This document shows positions 32,583-42,295 of a stretch of DNA of 44,194 nucleotides, piece by piece. The notes beneath the pieces are model-generated. The model had not been told where the DNA came from, ran no database searches, and worked only from the letters and a program-made list of their open reading frames with translations. The DNA is taken from NCBI GenBank assembly GCA_020629515.1, contig JAHDDE010000029.1:1-44194 (forward strand). Direction: 5' to 3'. This stretch comes from Saprospiraceae bacterium (GTDB lineage: Bacteria > Bacteroidota > Bacteroidia > Chitinophagales > Saprospiraceae). Each line of letters opens with the position of its first letter. The first letter of the stretch is position 1. The translations under genes and the position numbers were made by a program.

Positions 32583-35198
32583 ATGAAAAAACTTACACTT
32601 AATGGTATTATGGTTTTGTTAACCACAATACTATCTTTTTCTTTTATTAACGCTCAGTTAACCATCTCAGGAGTTATTTCTGATGAAATGGGAGAGGCAC
32701 TTATCGGGGCGACAGTATTAGAAAAAAATACCACAAATGGTACAATTACAGATTTGGATGGATCTTACTCATTGAGTGTTTCTGGCCTACCTACTACATT
32801 AGTTGTATCGTATACAGGTTTTCAAACTCAAGAGGTTTCAGTTACAGAAAATGTAGCCAATGTAACCATGAGCGCAGGTTCTACTTTGGACGAAATAGTA
32901 GTAACTGGATCAAGAGGTAAGCCTCGTACTATATTAGACTCACCAGTTCCAATCGATAACATCCAAGCTTCAAAATTGAGAAGTACAGGACAGACTAACA
33001 TGGAGCAAATGTTAAACTACAAGGTTCCATCATTTAACTCTCAAAATCAGGCTATATCGGATGCAACTGCACACTACGATCCAGCAGATTTAAGAAACTT
33101 AGGACCTTCAAGGACTTTGGTTTTAGTTAATGGAAAAAGAAAAAATCAATCTGCTCAAGTATACTTAAACAGAACTCCTGGTAAGGGAGAAGTTGGTATT
33201 GACCTTAAATCTATTCCTGTTGCTGCAATCGAAAGAATCGAGGTATTAAGAGATGGAGCATCTGCTCAATATGGTTCTGATGCTATCGCAGGGGTAATCA
33301 ACATGATATTAAAGGAGAATGTAGAATACACTACCGTTACTGCAAAGACAGGAGTTACCTCAGAAGGTGATGGATTCAACTTTTCAGCTGATTTAAACTC
33401 TTCTATCAACGTTGGAGAAGGAAACTTAAACTATACTGTTGGCTACTTCAATAGAAAGCTAACCAATCGAGCTGGGGATATCTCTGACACCAATACTGAA
33501 TTTGCAGATTGGATCAGAAACAATCCACAGGGTGGTATGATAGTAGGACAGCCAGATATGGAAAAAGTAGATGGTTTAGTCAACTTCACTTATCCTGTAG
33601 GTGATAACGCAGAGTTCTATACTTTTCATAGTGTAACTAATAGAACAGGTAGATCTTTTGCATTCTATAGAGCTCCTTACTGGAGATTGGATGTAAGGGA
33701 TGCAGAATTTTGGACGCCTGCAGATCAATTTGCGGGATATCACCCCACATTTGAGACTGACATTGTTGACAACATGAGTGTGGCTGGATTAGAATTTGAC
33801 TTCTTTGGATTTGACGCAGATATCAGTGGTACTTTAGGACGTAACAATGTGATGTATACAGTGAACAGATCTGTTAATAGAGATTACTTAGCTGATCATG
33901 GTTGGTCGCCAAGAACCTTCAGACCTGGAGGATATACATTCAGTAATAGAATAGGAAACTTTGATATCAGTAGATCATTGGGTGACAATGATAATATGTC
34001 ATTGGCCTTAGGTCTTGAGATGAAGAAAGAGATGTTTGAATCACATGTAGGGGACGCGCATTCTTTCTATAGAGGGGGATCAGATTCATTCGCTGGTATT
34101 AAGCCAAGTGAGGTAGTCGATGTAGATAGAAATAGTTTCGCTATGTACGGATCATTAGATTATGATATCAATGATGACCTACTTGTAGGAGGTGCTGTGA
34201 GATTTGAAGATTATAGTGACTTCGGTAGCAACACTTCATGGAAGTTGAATGCTCGTTATAAGTTGACAGATAAAGGAGCAATTAGAGCTTCTTACTCTAC
34301 AGGATTTAGAGCACCGACATTACACCAGAGATATTTGATTAATTCACAGTTCATCGTAGTAGCGGGTTCTCCAGATCCAGTATTACAAGGTACATTGGCT
34401 AATGACAATCCAGCGGTTAAAGCACTTGGAGTACCAAGTCTATTCGCAGAGACTTCTCGTAACTTGACAGCAGGATTAACTTATAGATTAAGTGATTACT
34501 TAACTGCATCAGTCGATTGGTACGATATCAGAGTAGACGATAGAGTACTCTTCTCTTCTCAGATTACGGCTTTGGCAGAAGGAGATGCTATTGATCAGAT
34601 CTTAACTCAAAATGGAGTTGTTGGAGTTCAGTTCTTCATCAATGCTGGAGACACTAAAACAACTGGATTAGATCTAGTACTAAACTTGAGTAATGTAGAT
34701 GCCGGCAATGGAAGATTTGGAGCTGTATTAGCGGCTAACTTCAATGAGACAAGCATCGAGGCGATTAATGTACCATCGACATTAGAGACAGGTGGATATG
34801 ATATCTTCGACAGAAGAGAGCAGTCATTAATCACTAATTCTCGACCTAAGTCAAAAATCATCTTAGGATTATCATATGACGTTGGCGATTTCAGTATAGG
34901 ATTGGATAACACAAGATTTGGTGAGGTAACAGTGGCTGGTGCAGATGCTACTACTGATGCTAATGATCAAGTACACTCGCCTAAATTAGTGACAGATCTT
35001 AGATTTGGCTGGGACCTTAGCGATAAAGTAGGTATCAGTGCCAATATCAACAATCTATTCAACGTATATCCAGATGAGCTATTAGCTTCTACTGGAGAAT
35101 CTGCAGGTAACAGATTTAGATATTCGTCTATCGTTCAGCAGCAGAACTTCCTCGGAACGACTTTTGCTCTTACAATGAACATGAAATTGAATAAATAA
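32583..35198 (+). CDS. TonB-dependent outer-membrane receptor
   Basis: An 871-residue receptor that imports a ligand across the outer membrane using TonB energy. Order: signal peptide (to about INAQ25), carboxypeptidase-regulatory-like beta domain (about 27-100, ISGVISDEMGEALIGATV and GTITDLDGSYSLSV), a TonB-box-like segment at about 103-110 (DEIVVTGS), plug domain (about 115-240, SRTLVLVNGKRKNQ, IERIEVLRDGASAQYGSDAI), and a 22-strand-type barrel ending in aromatic-hydrophobic LGTTFALTMNMKLNK. No SusD lipoprotein follows, so this is not a SusCD glycan pair; the ligand could be a metal chelate, vitamin or small molecule. A near-consensus promoter precedes it and a strong terminator follows. 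Confidence 0.96.
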   Translation: MKKLTLNGIMVLLTTILSFSFINAQLTISGVISDEMGEALIGATVLEKNTTNGTITDLDGSYSLSVSGLPTTLVVSYTGFQTQEVSVTENVANVTMSAGSTLDEIVVTGSRGKPRTILDSPVPIDNIQASKLRSTGQTNMEQMLNYKVPSFNSQNQAISDATAHYDPADLRNLGPSRTLVLVNGKRKNQSAQVYLNRTPGKGEVGIDLKSIPVAAIERIEVLRDGASAQYGSDAIAGVINMILKENVEYTTVTAKTGVTSEGDGFNFSADLNSSINVGEGNLNYTVGYFNRKLTNRAGDISDTNTEFADWIRNNPQGGMIVGQPDMEKVDGLVNFTYPVGDNAEFYTFHSVTNRTGRSFAFYRAPYWRLDVRDAEFWTPADQFAGYHPTFETDIVDNMSVAGLEFDFFGFDADISGTLGRNNVMYTVNRSVNRDYLADHGWSPRTFRPGGYTFSNRIGNFDISRSLGDNDNMSLALGLEMKKEMFESHVGDAHSFYRGGSDSFAGIKPSEVVDVDRNSFAMYGSLDYDINDDLLVGGAVRFEDYSDFGSNTSWKLNARYKLTDKGAIRASYSTGFRAPTLHQRYLINSQFIVVAGSPDPVLQGTLANDNPAVKALGVPSLFAETSRNLTAGLTYRLSDYLTASVDWYDIRVDDRVLFSSQITALAEGDAIDQILTQNGVVGVQFFINAGDTKTTGLDLVLNLSNVDAGNGRFGAVLAANFNETSIEAINVPSTLETGGYDIFDRREQSLITNSRPKSKIILGLSYDVGDFSIGLDNTRFGEVTVAGADATTDANDQVHSPKLVTDLRFGWDLSDKVGISANINNLFNVYPDELLASTGESAGNRFRYSSIVQQQNFLGTTFALTMNMKLNK

Positions 35199-35220
35199 CT
35201 ATTATATAGTTATCTACTAT

Positions 35221-35260
35221 AAAATAGGGTCTGAACTTATTGTTCAGACCCTATTTTTAT
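35221..35260. terminator. Strong bidirectional intrinsic terminator
   Basis: A perfect 16-bp stem: AAAATAGGGTCTGAAC (35221-35236) and its reverse complement (35242-35257) with a 5-base loop. U-rich sequence follows on both strands, so it can end the TonB receptor transcript (+) and the converging AGMO-like gene transcript (-). It lies 22 bases past the receptor stop. The remaining 35261-35397 shows nothing else. Confidence 0.93.
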
Positions 35261-35397
35261 TATCGTCGCTGAGGCTTTCATTTCCGTTGATTATCATCCC
35301 CCAATTAGGAAGATCATGTTTGATCTAATCCTCAATCATCACGCTTTAACGATCCTATTCAAAAAGGTCTTAGAGAATAACTGAAAGACTGTTAGTA

Positions 35398-36666
35398 CTA
35401 TTCGCTCAATTGAAGTTTAGCTTGATTTTTTATCTCATACTGCACAAAATATGCAACTACAACTGCACTAAGCACAAAATATAGCGCCATAGCCACCGTC
35501 CCGCCATTTATCCATTCATCTATGCTAAACCAAGTTGAATGAGTATAGATTAATATCAATCCGACAATTGACTTAGCTACCTCCAACCATAGTGCATTAG
35601 GATCTTTATCCATTAGAGAAGTATAGCTATATACCATGAGGTACATAAATGCACCATATAGAAATACTTGTGGAACACCTATCGTTACGATATGCGTCAA
35701 TAGGTGAATAACCATAAACAAGAGTATAAAGAACTGCACCCATGACCAATACTTCAAACGATCCGACACATGGGTGTCATATTTGACAAATTGTTGATGA
35801 TCGGCCGATACCACAGGATACTTCTCTTTGACATCGGCAGGGCGCCAGCCTGTTGGCATAAACCAAATTCTCAATTTATCGACGAATTTTTCAGCCCGCC
35901 AAGCATCTTTTATTAAAAGCCAAATGTGGTTGAGATTGATTTTGATAGGATTCCAACTATGCACTTGTCGAGTTACGCCATAGACACATGGCTCCTCATC
36001 CAATTCCTCCTGAAACGTACCAAACGCTCTATCCCAAATACAAAATACAGGGGACAGATTTTTGTCCATATAGATGGGATTGATCGCATGGTGTACCCTA
36101 TGTTGTGATGGCGTGACGATGATATATTCCAACCACCCCAGCTTGCCTATGTAAGTGGTATGATACCACACCTGGACGAATAGATGTACAGGGGTTACTA
36201 TGGCAATGATCTCAGGTGGAAGACCAATCAGAGCGGCAGGCAGCAAGAAAAAAACACTGATATTGACAAACTTCGATATGGACTGCCTAAGTGCACAAGG
36301 GATATTAAAGTCTTCTCCAGAATGATGTATCACATGCCGATTCCAAAAGATATTGACATGATGCGCTAACCTATGATACCAATAGGTCCCAAAGTCCAAT
36401 GCGATAAAACTGAGCACATAGGTAAGCCATGTCACTTCGCTCTCTACAATCGCAAAATGTTCAAACATAAATTGATACCCGAAAATCACGATAGTCAAGC
36501 CCAAGACACTCTTAATAGTATTAGTCATCCCTGCACTTAGACTGGAGATCACATCGAGAGATCTATAGCGCCACTCCTTCTTATAGGCGGCATAAACCAT
36601 TTCTATCACGAATAGAAAAAAGATGCCAATCAATATAACCAGTAACACTTTAGCATATATCTCCAT
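35398..36666 (-). CDS. Sterol desaturase/fatty acid hydroxylase family protein (AGMO-like)
   Basis: A 422-residue membrane di-iron oxygenase from the ATG at 36664-36666; 14 upstream in-frame codons are unlikely. The histidine clusters of the family are visible: HRLAHH near residue 100, HVIHHSGEDFN about ten residues later, and HRVHH near residue 190. The hydroxylase core has four helices, and the C-terminal third has further helices (SWVQFFILLFMVIHLLTHIV, then AMALYFVLSAVVVAYFV), as in alkylglycerol monooxygenase-like members. It would hydroxylate a lipid chain or ether bond. It is last in the minus-strand run, 66 bases after the Crp/Fnr gene. Confidence 0.92.
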   Translation of the reverse strand: MEIYAKVLLVILIGIFFLFVIEMVYAAYKKEWRYRSLDVISSLSAGMTNTIKSVLGLTIVIFGYQFMFEHFAIVESEVTWLTYVLSFIALDFGTYWYHRLAHHVNIFWNRHVIHHSGEDFNIPCALRQSISKFVNISVFFLLPAALIGLPPEIIAIVTPVHLFVQVWYHTTYIGKLGWLEYIIVTPSQHRVHHAINPIYMDKNLSPVFCIWDRAFGTFQEELDEEPCVYGVTRQVHSWNPIKINLNHIWLLIKDAWRAEKFVDKLRIWFMPTGWRPADVKEKYPVVSADHQQFVKYDTHVSDRLKYWSWVQFFILLFMVIHLLTHIVTIGVPQVFLYGAFMYLMVYSYTSLMDKDPNALWLEVAKSIVGLILIYTHSTWFSIDEWINGGTVAMALYFVLSAVVVAYFVQYEIKNQAKLQLSE

Positions 36667-36732
36667 GATGATTATCCTGTTTTTACTACGCACAAGATAA
36701 AATATCAAAGGCCCAAAAAAAAGGACAAATGT

Positions 36733-37347
36733 CTAAATAACCAGTTCCCTCCTCAATCTACTGAGATGTCTTGAGGTCATCCCCAGATATGATGCCAGAT
36801 AGTGGAGAGGGATTTTCTGTAGATATTCTGGATTGTTGTTTCTCAAGGCATCATACTTATTACGAGCTTTTTCTTTCTGAAGTATGAATATCCTATTCTC
36901 TCGTTTGATGTATTGACGATCTGCGATAATCTTAGAGTATCTCAACCAGTTGGCATTATGATCAATGAGATAGTCCATATCTGCCTTATCTACACTTAAT
37001 AAAGTGGCCTCCTCTATAGCTTGTATATTTTCTACTGTACATTCTCCTGTCACAAAGGACGAATAGGCCGTGAGAAAATTATTCTGAAAAGTGAAGCAAT
37101 AATTGATTTCCTCTCCAGAGTCATTTCGATAAAAATGGCGGAATGTTCCTTTGGCCACGAATGCCACTTTCTCACATTTATGACCTTCTTCAAAAAAGTA
37201 CTGCCCTTTCTCTAAAGATCTCTGTTCGGTCAAGTCAATAAGCTCTTCTATTTCTGCTACTGAAAACATGTGGAATGATTGGAGATATTTAATCATGCCA
37301 TCATATCGGTCATCAGCTATCCGATCATATCTCCTCAGATCATCCAT
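36733..37347 (-). CDS. Crp/Fnr-family transcriptional regulator
   Basis: A 204-residue regulator. The N-terminal beta-roll domain spans about 25-140 (RSLEKGQYFFEEGHKCEKVA, FVAKGTFRHFYRNDSGEEIN, FLTAYSSFVTGECTVENIQA). The C-terminal winged helix has IPLHYLASYLGMTSRHLSRL. Residues for cAMP binding are missing. Only two bases separate its ATG from the stop of the aminopeptidase-permease gene, so the two are translationally linked. A second ATG two codons in is possible. It is unusual for a Crp regulator to lie inside an ABC transporter operon; it may autoregulate it. Confidence 0.93.
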   Translation of the reverse strand: MDDLRRYDRIADDRYDGMIKYLQSFHMFSVAEIEELIDLTEQRSLEKGQYFFEEGHKCEKVAFVAKGTFRHFYRNDSGEEINYCFTFQNNFLTAYSSFVTGECTVENIQAIEEATLLSVDKADMDYLIDHNANWLRYSKIIADRQYIKRENRIFILQKEKARNKYDALRNNNPEYLQKIPLHYLASYLGMTSRHLSRLRRELVI

Positions 37348-37349
37348 AT

Positions 37350-40300
37350 CTATTTCTCTTTCTCTTTCACTACCCTTCTGTTGTCTTCACTGTTCCTATC
37401 AATTAAGATATTATATGGATCAATCCCTACTTCTTTAGGGAGCTCATCAACAGTTATAGTGAATTTATTTTCTATTTCTTCTATCCTATGTTTTTGGAGA
37501 TAGAGGATCTTTTCTTTATCCTTTCCATCAACTGTCTCAGTGCCAAATATCCCGACATCTACATAATCTCGGAGCGGATAAGACTTCATAGGCCTTCTTC
37601 TTCCTTCTACGATCAAGCTATCCATTTCTCCTACTTCATTTTTGTAGACCTGTCGACCTCGCTCATTAGTTCGATACTTGCGCACATGTGCTGTTATGTC
37701 AACTGTATAAGTGCTATCTGGATTGAGCACATAGGAGGTAGATTCTATCCTATTATCATAGAGCGTAATAGCTGTAAAATTATCATCAATATAATAGTGG
37801 AAGCTATCGGCAACAGCCGACTTGATCATACCTACTAATTCTAATGCATTAGTATAAGGTGCTTCCTGAAAAGCTACACTGTCGATATAACTACTCAATA
37901 TTTGGTTAAGATTCTTCTCACCGATCAAATCTGACAGTCCATAAAACACAACTGACCCTTTTTGATAATGGATATAAGGCTGGTTCTCATTGAGGGCTAA
38001 TGGCAACTCCTTAGTAGTCTCTAAGGACCTGTTGAGCAAATACTTATCTAACGCATCTTTGAGGAAGATGCGTTTCTTCTCTGGACCATATCGCTTTTCT
38101 AATACCTTTAGTGAGCTATATTCTGATAAACTTTCAGAGAGCATAGTTGCTCCTTTGACATTAGCTCCTATGACTTGATGTGCCCACCATTGATGTGCCA
38201 ATTCATGTGCAGTGATGCTATATGCAAAGTCCACACCGCCTTGATCCTCGTCGTCCACTTGAGCCATGAAACCGATATTTTCTGAAAAAGGTATCGTATT
38301 AGCAAAAGACTGAGCGAACGAAGCTCTTGGGAACTCTAATATCCTTACCTGACCATGTTGATAGGGGCTAAAATTCTCAGTAAAGTAATCCAGACCATCC
38401 TTAAGACCTCGCATCATACGATCCAAATTATATTCATGTCCTTTGTGATAGTAGATAGCTAATTCTACTTCATTCCATTGGTCCTTGAGCACTTCATAAC
38501 GTGCAGAAGAGATGTTATAAAAATTCAGCATCGGGCGCTGCATCTCGTAGCTGAAGTAGCGTCTACCCTTATCCTCCCACTCCTTCTGTAGGGTACCAGG
38601 TGCTATGGCTATCTGATCCGGTGCTGTGCTTATCTGAATCTTAAAATCCACCCAATCCGCACAATTGCTCAGATAAGTATTAGCATAAGCCGAGGTATCT
38701 GTGATATCTGGCATACGCTCACGATCCGGAAGATCATACTTCTTCCTAACCTTGTTATCAGAGAGCTCGCCTCCAGATTGGTAACCCAAATTAGGAAATA
38801 AAGAACTATTTAAGAAAGTACCATTCTCCCGAACAGTGATCTCTCGTCTGAAAGGGGTGTTCTCCTTATTTTTTATTTCAAATGTCAACTCTCCTACTTC
38901 TCCCGGTGCCATAGGTTCTAACAATTCATACACTCTGAAATTGTATATCGTATCATGTAGCACCAACTCAGAGCGCATGTCTATATCTAAGTCGGTGATA
39001 TAGGGTACATGATCGATGACAACTGTATCTATATACTGGTCAGATTTGTTTTTGATAAGATATGATCCTTCTGCATAAAAATCACCTGTTTCAGGATACA
39101 AATCAACTTTGACATCTATATCCACGATACGAGGTTGCGTGATCGAACTATAGCTCTTATATAACTTTTCATATTCGGCGGTCCGCTCTTCTCTTTCTTT
39201 AGAACTGAGATATTCTTTTTTGATATTGGTGTGATAGTAGATATATCGTCCCATACCTAAAAAAGCAATAAGTCCCAATGCCAGGGCTATATAGTTCGGC
39301 TTAAAAAATCGCTGCGGTATGTTCCTAAAAGCTTTGAGCCCACCCTCAGACATACCTCTGCGCCATATAGTCCATCCTATGATCGCAAAAATCAATCCTC
39401 CTAAGAACCAATAGAAGCGATATATATAATAGCGAGAGATAAACCATCCATAGCTGTCTATATCAGAATAGGATGCATTAGGACCATCATTAAACTTGAA
39501 GATGCTTTGTTCGATACCTATCATATCCAAAAAGCTCATGCCCATACCTAATACCAATATCACCACCAATCCGATATAAAAATTAGGTATAATCGTAAAG
39601 ATGAATAATGCCATCAAGGTCCACGGGACAAACTGTAACCATCTCACGATAAACAAATCGTAGAGATATAGACCTATCTCAAAATCATAATATCCTTGTG
39701 TGATCTGATATATGATACCTGCTACCATCGGCAGGATCAACAATACGCCTTGCATCAAGGTGATACTCATGAATTTTGAGAGGATAAAAGATAAATTTCT
39801 CGTAGGAGTGGTATCCTCTAATTGAAATATGTTGTCTGCAGTCCTCCGATTGATCAATAAGCCAGTATAGACCATAGTGAGCAGGGTGATGAATAATCTG
39901 AATACTGCTCCCGGAATCCCCAAAACTCTTGAGGTAGAGGGCCAAGTGCTGGTCTGCAGTATCTGCGCCCCAAAAGCTAACATCAGTATCAACATCAACA
40001 GGCCTAATATACTGATCACTATAAATGGACCTCCCTTGAGTATATATCGCAGGTCTATCTTTGTTAGATTCCATGCGCTACTTAATACCTGCAAAGGCCC
40101 AAAAGATCGATTCACCTGTGGCAAGGCGATAACTTGTTGTTGGCCACTTTTATGTGAGGCACTCTTGACTTCTTTTTTCTTTTTCCAAAATTGCCAAGAC
40201 CACGACTTGGGTTCGGTGTGAAACTCAAAGTTATGATAACTCAACCATAGGATCACGGCACCTACTATCATCCATATAACCCTATTCCATATGACTAAAC

Positions 40301-41021
40301 CCTTGAATGGTATCATTGCCGTATTTTCTTCAGATATAGTCCAGTACTTGGTGTAGTAACTGCTCGCTACAGAGCCAAACGGATCCGCCAAAGCACTTAT
40401 CTTCTGATAATCCAGATCACTGAGTGAGGTCTCTAATACGCCTTGTAGTATGTACAACACAATCATCACCACGAAGCCCGCCACTATATTGCGCCCAAAG
40501 GTCACTATGGCAAACACGATAGCACTGAATAAAAAGACGCCTGGTATGACATAGATCGCATAGGTGTGTAGATATGGAGTGATACTATGTGGCCCAATCA
40601 GATCCTGATTGGCTCCAGGGATGCTCATCCCAAAAAACAACCCCAGCGCTATAACCAATGTCAAAATCAGACATATAGTAAAAGCACTAAAATATTTACC
40701 AAAGAAGTAAGAAGACTTGTCAAATGGATAGGAATACATCACATGGTGCACCCTATGCTTATAATCCTTATAGATCGACGCGCCCGCTACATTGGGAAAT
40801 AATAAGAATACCAATATGGCAATCGCCATAGTTAAACCCAATAGGGAGTTAGGTGAATTGACCAACTTCAGCGAAGTAACCGTAGCCGTATTAGAATCGA
40901 ATACTCCCACCGCACTGGCCATCATAGCCGTTGAGATAGCGAATATGATAAACAAGTAAATATATATGGCGGGCCTACTGAACCAACTCCGCAGCTCGAA
41001 TAAGTAGATATGCTTAAACAT
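37350..41021 (-). CDS. ABC-2 permease fused to M1-family aminopeptidase
   Basis: A 1223-residue fusion. The N-terminal half has two sets of ABC-2-type membrane helices (about 20-270 and 320-610, for example IYLFIIFAISTAMMASAVGV and LMALFIFTIIPNFYIGLVVI). After about 620 a periplasmic peptidase follows: a beta domain, then the gluzincin site HELAHQWW (H939, E940, H943) with a candidate third ligand Glu963 in TMLSESLSEYSS. The partner ATPase is the gene directly upstream (11-base gap). Such fusions in Bacteroidota pair a transporter with zinc-dependent removal of N-terminal residues. Whether the peptidase acts on an exported peptide or on outside peptides is unknown. The Crp/Fnr gene follows after 2 bases. 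Confidence 0.93.
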   Translation of the reverse strand: MFKHIYLFELRSWFSRPAIYIYLFIIFAISTAMMASAVGVFDSNTATVTSLKLVNSPNSLLGLTMAIAILVFLLFPNVAGASIYKDYKHRVHHVMYSYPFDKSSYFFGKYFSAFTICLILTLVIALGLFFGMSIPGANQDLIGPHSITPYLHTYAIYVIPGVFLFSAIVFAIVTFGRNIVAGFVVMIVLYILQGVLETSLSDLDYQKISALADPFGSVASSYYTKYWTISEENTAMIPFKGLVIWNRVIWMIVGAVILWLSYHNFEFHTEPKSWSWQFWKKKKEVKSASHKSGQQQVIALPQVNRSFGPLQVLSSAWNLTKIDLRYILKGGPFIVISILGLLMLILMLAFGAQILQTSTWPSTSRVLGIPGAVFRLFITLLTMVYTGLLINRRTADNIFQLEDTTPTRNLSFILSKFMSITLMQGVLLILPMVAGIIYQITQGYYDFEIGLYLYDLFIVRWLQFVPWTLMALFIFTIIPNFYIGLVVILVLGMGMSFLDMIGIEQSIFKFNDGPNASYSDIDSYGWFISRYYIYRFYWFLGGLIFAIIGWTIWRRGMSEGGLKAFRNIPQRFFKPNYIALALGLIAFLGMGRYIYYHTNIKKEYLSSKEREERTAEYEKLYKSYSSITQPRIVDIDVKVDLYPETGDFYAEGSYLIKNKSDQYIDTVVIDHVPYITDLDIDMRSELVLHDTIYNFRVYELLEPMAPGEVGELTFEIKNKENTPFRREITVRENGTFLNSSLFPNLGYQSGGELSDNKVRKKYDLPDRERMPDITDTSAYANTYLSNCADWVDFKIQISTAPDQIAIAPGTLQKEWEDKGRRYFSYEMQRPMLNFYNISSARYEVLKDQWNEVELAIYYHKGHEYNLDRMMRGLKDGLDYFTENFSPYQHGQVRILEFPRASFAQSFANTIPFSENIGFMAQVDDEDQGGVDFAYSITAHELAHQWWAHQVIGANVKGATMLSESLSEYSSLKVLEKRYGPEKKRIFLKDALDKYLLNRSLETTKELPLALNENQPYIHYQKGSVVFYGLSDLIGEKNLNQILSSYIDSVAFQEAPYTNALELVGMIKSAVADSFHYYIDDNFTAITLYDNRIESTSYVLNPDSTYTVDITAHVRKYRTNERGRQVYKNEVGEMDSLIVEGRRRPMKSYPLRDYVDVGIFGTETVDGKDKEKILYLQKHRIEEIENKFTITVDELPKEVGIDPYNILIDRNSEDNRRVVKEKEK

Positions 41022-41032
41022 AGTATAGAGAT

Positions 41033-41917
41033 TTATGCGACCTCAGCCGTCTGTTGGTTCAAATGATAGAAATATACGTCCTCAAGAGAAGGTTTGACTT
41101 GTTCAAATCCCGTCCCTGGTTGTCCCTCGCTATATACTCTGATAGTAAGACTGTGATCAGGGTTATAAGAATTAGACAAAAATCGGTATTGACTCTGTAC
41201 CTCCTCGAGCCCGTCCTCGATACGCTTAGTCCATATCTTGCCTTGCATCTCCTGAGCAGCAGACTCTGGCGACTGTCTAAGCAGGATCGATCCCTGATTC
41301 ATGATGGCCATATCCAAGCACAACTCTTTGACATCCTCCACGATATGGGTAGAGAAGATCACGATGTGCCCCCGGCTGATCTCCCTTAAGATATTCAAAA
41401 AACGCTTCCTCTCGGCAGGATCCAACCCTGCTGTAGGCTCATCTACGATGATCAACTGCGGATCATTGAGCAACATCTGAGCGATACCAAATCGTTGCTT
41501 CATCCCTCCACTATATCCCGATACTGCTCGCTTACGTACTTCCGTCAGGTTAGTGACCTCAAGGACATAGCTCACCAGTCGATTGCGCTCTTTCTGCGAG
41601 GCGATCCCCTTAAGACTGGCAAAATATTGTAGTAGGTCATAGGCCGACACATTAGGATATACCCCAAACTCTTGCGGCAGATAACCCAACGTCTTGCGCA
41701 GTGACATAGGATCAGCTAATACATTGATATTATTAAAATGTATCTGGCCCTCATCCGGCTCTTGTAGTGTGGCGATAGTCCTCATCAGCGTAGACTTGCC
41801 CGCACCATTGGGGCCCAAGAGACCAAACATGCCCTGCCCTATGTGGAGATTGATATTATCCAGCGCCTTGACGCCATTGCCATATGTCTTTGAGAGATTT
41901 TGGATATTGAGTTCCAT
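41033..41917 (-). CDS. ABC transporter ATP-binding protein
   Basis: A 294-residue ABC ATPase that powers the permease-aminopeptidase next to it. Walker A is GPNGAGKST, the signature is YSGGMKQRFG, Walker B is LIIVDEPTAGLDP and the switch His follows in VIFSTHIVEDV. The ATPase core ends near 220. The remaining 75 residues (GKIWTKRIEDGLEEVQSQYR and on) are a C-terminal extension as in ABC-2-type ATPases. It is the first gene of the minus-strand operon; the promoter must lie in 41918-42272. Confidence 0.97.
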   Translation of the reverse strand: MELNIQNLSKTYGNGVKALDNINLHIGQGMFGLLGPNGAGKSTLMRTIATLQEPDEGQIHFNNINVLADPMSLRKTLGYLPQEFGVYPNVSAYDLLQYFASLKGIASQKERNRLVSYVLEVTNLTEVRKRAVSGYSGGMKQRFGIAQMLLNDPQLIIVDEPTAGLDPAERKRFLNILREISRGHIVIFSTHIVEDVKELCLDMAIMNQGSILLRQSPESAAQEMQGKIWTKRIEDGLEEVQSQYRFLSNSYNPDHSLTIRVYSEGQPGTGFEQVKPSLEDVYFYHLNQQTAEVA

Positions 41918-42272
41918 ACTTCACTTATAGTTTTCGTACAGACAGGGCGGCCTTACTATTCCCACTCTATGTCCATACCAGATGATATTGATGGTTTAAA
42001 TATGGGTGGTAAGATACAAAACACCTCAACTATTAGATAAGCAATACAATTTTTTAGACGATATATCAGCTATACCCTGCTCTGCGCTGACATACACATT
42101 TAGAAGTCATTCAAACAGATACAGTTCACCTTACAAAATCAAACACAAAAGACCTTCTATTGTCAACAATCCACTATTTTACAAGGGCAAGCGGTTGGGT
42201 ATGAATAAAATCCCCTATCACTATAGGTATAAAAAGTGATCAAAAACATAGGTTTTGATCAGGTATAACCGA
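41918..42272. other. Gap between the ABC operon and the first cassette
   Basis: A 355-base stretch with no supported gene. A 77-codon plus-strand frame at 42006-42239 starts at GTG and has no recognisable feature, so it is not called. A perfect hairpin, TGATCAAAA / TTTTGATCA (42237-42245 and 42253-42261, 7-base loop), lies 11 bases before the first cassette boundary. A heptamer GGTATAA occurs twice nearby. These could be part of an attachment site (attI-like) or the border of a cassette array, but no integrase gene is in the window. The ABC operon promoter must also be here. Confidence 0.3.
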
Positions 42273-42295
42273 GTTATCTACCAGCAGTAAACAAA

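Noticed and set aside
32583-35198. SusC of a polysaccharide-utilisation locus
   Set aside because: No SusD-like gene follows; the receptor is closed by a strong terminator and the next gene is convergent.
39685-40074. 129-codon minus-strand ORF inside the permease gene
   Set aside because: It lies on the same strand in another frame within a gene whose membrane-helix coding is clear; treated as a shadow.
42006-42239. 77-codon plus-strand ORF before the cassettes
   Set aside because: GTG start, no family features and a composition like its flanks; an ATG in another frame stops after a few codons.
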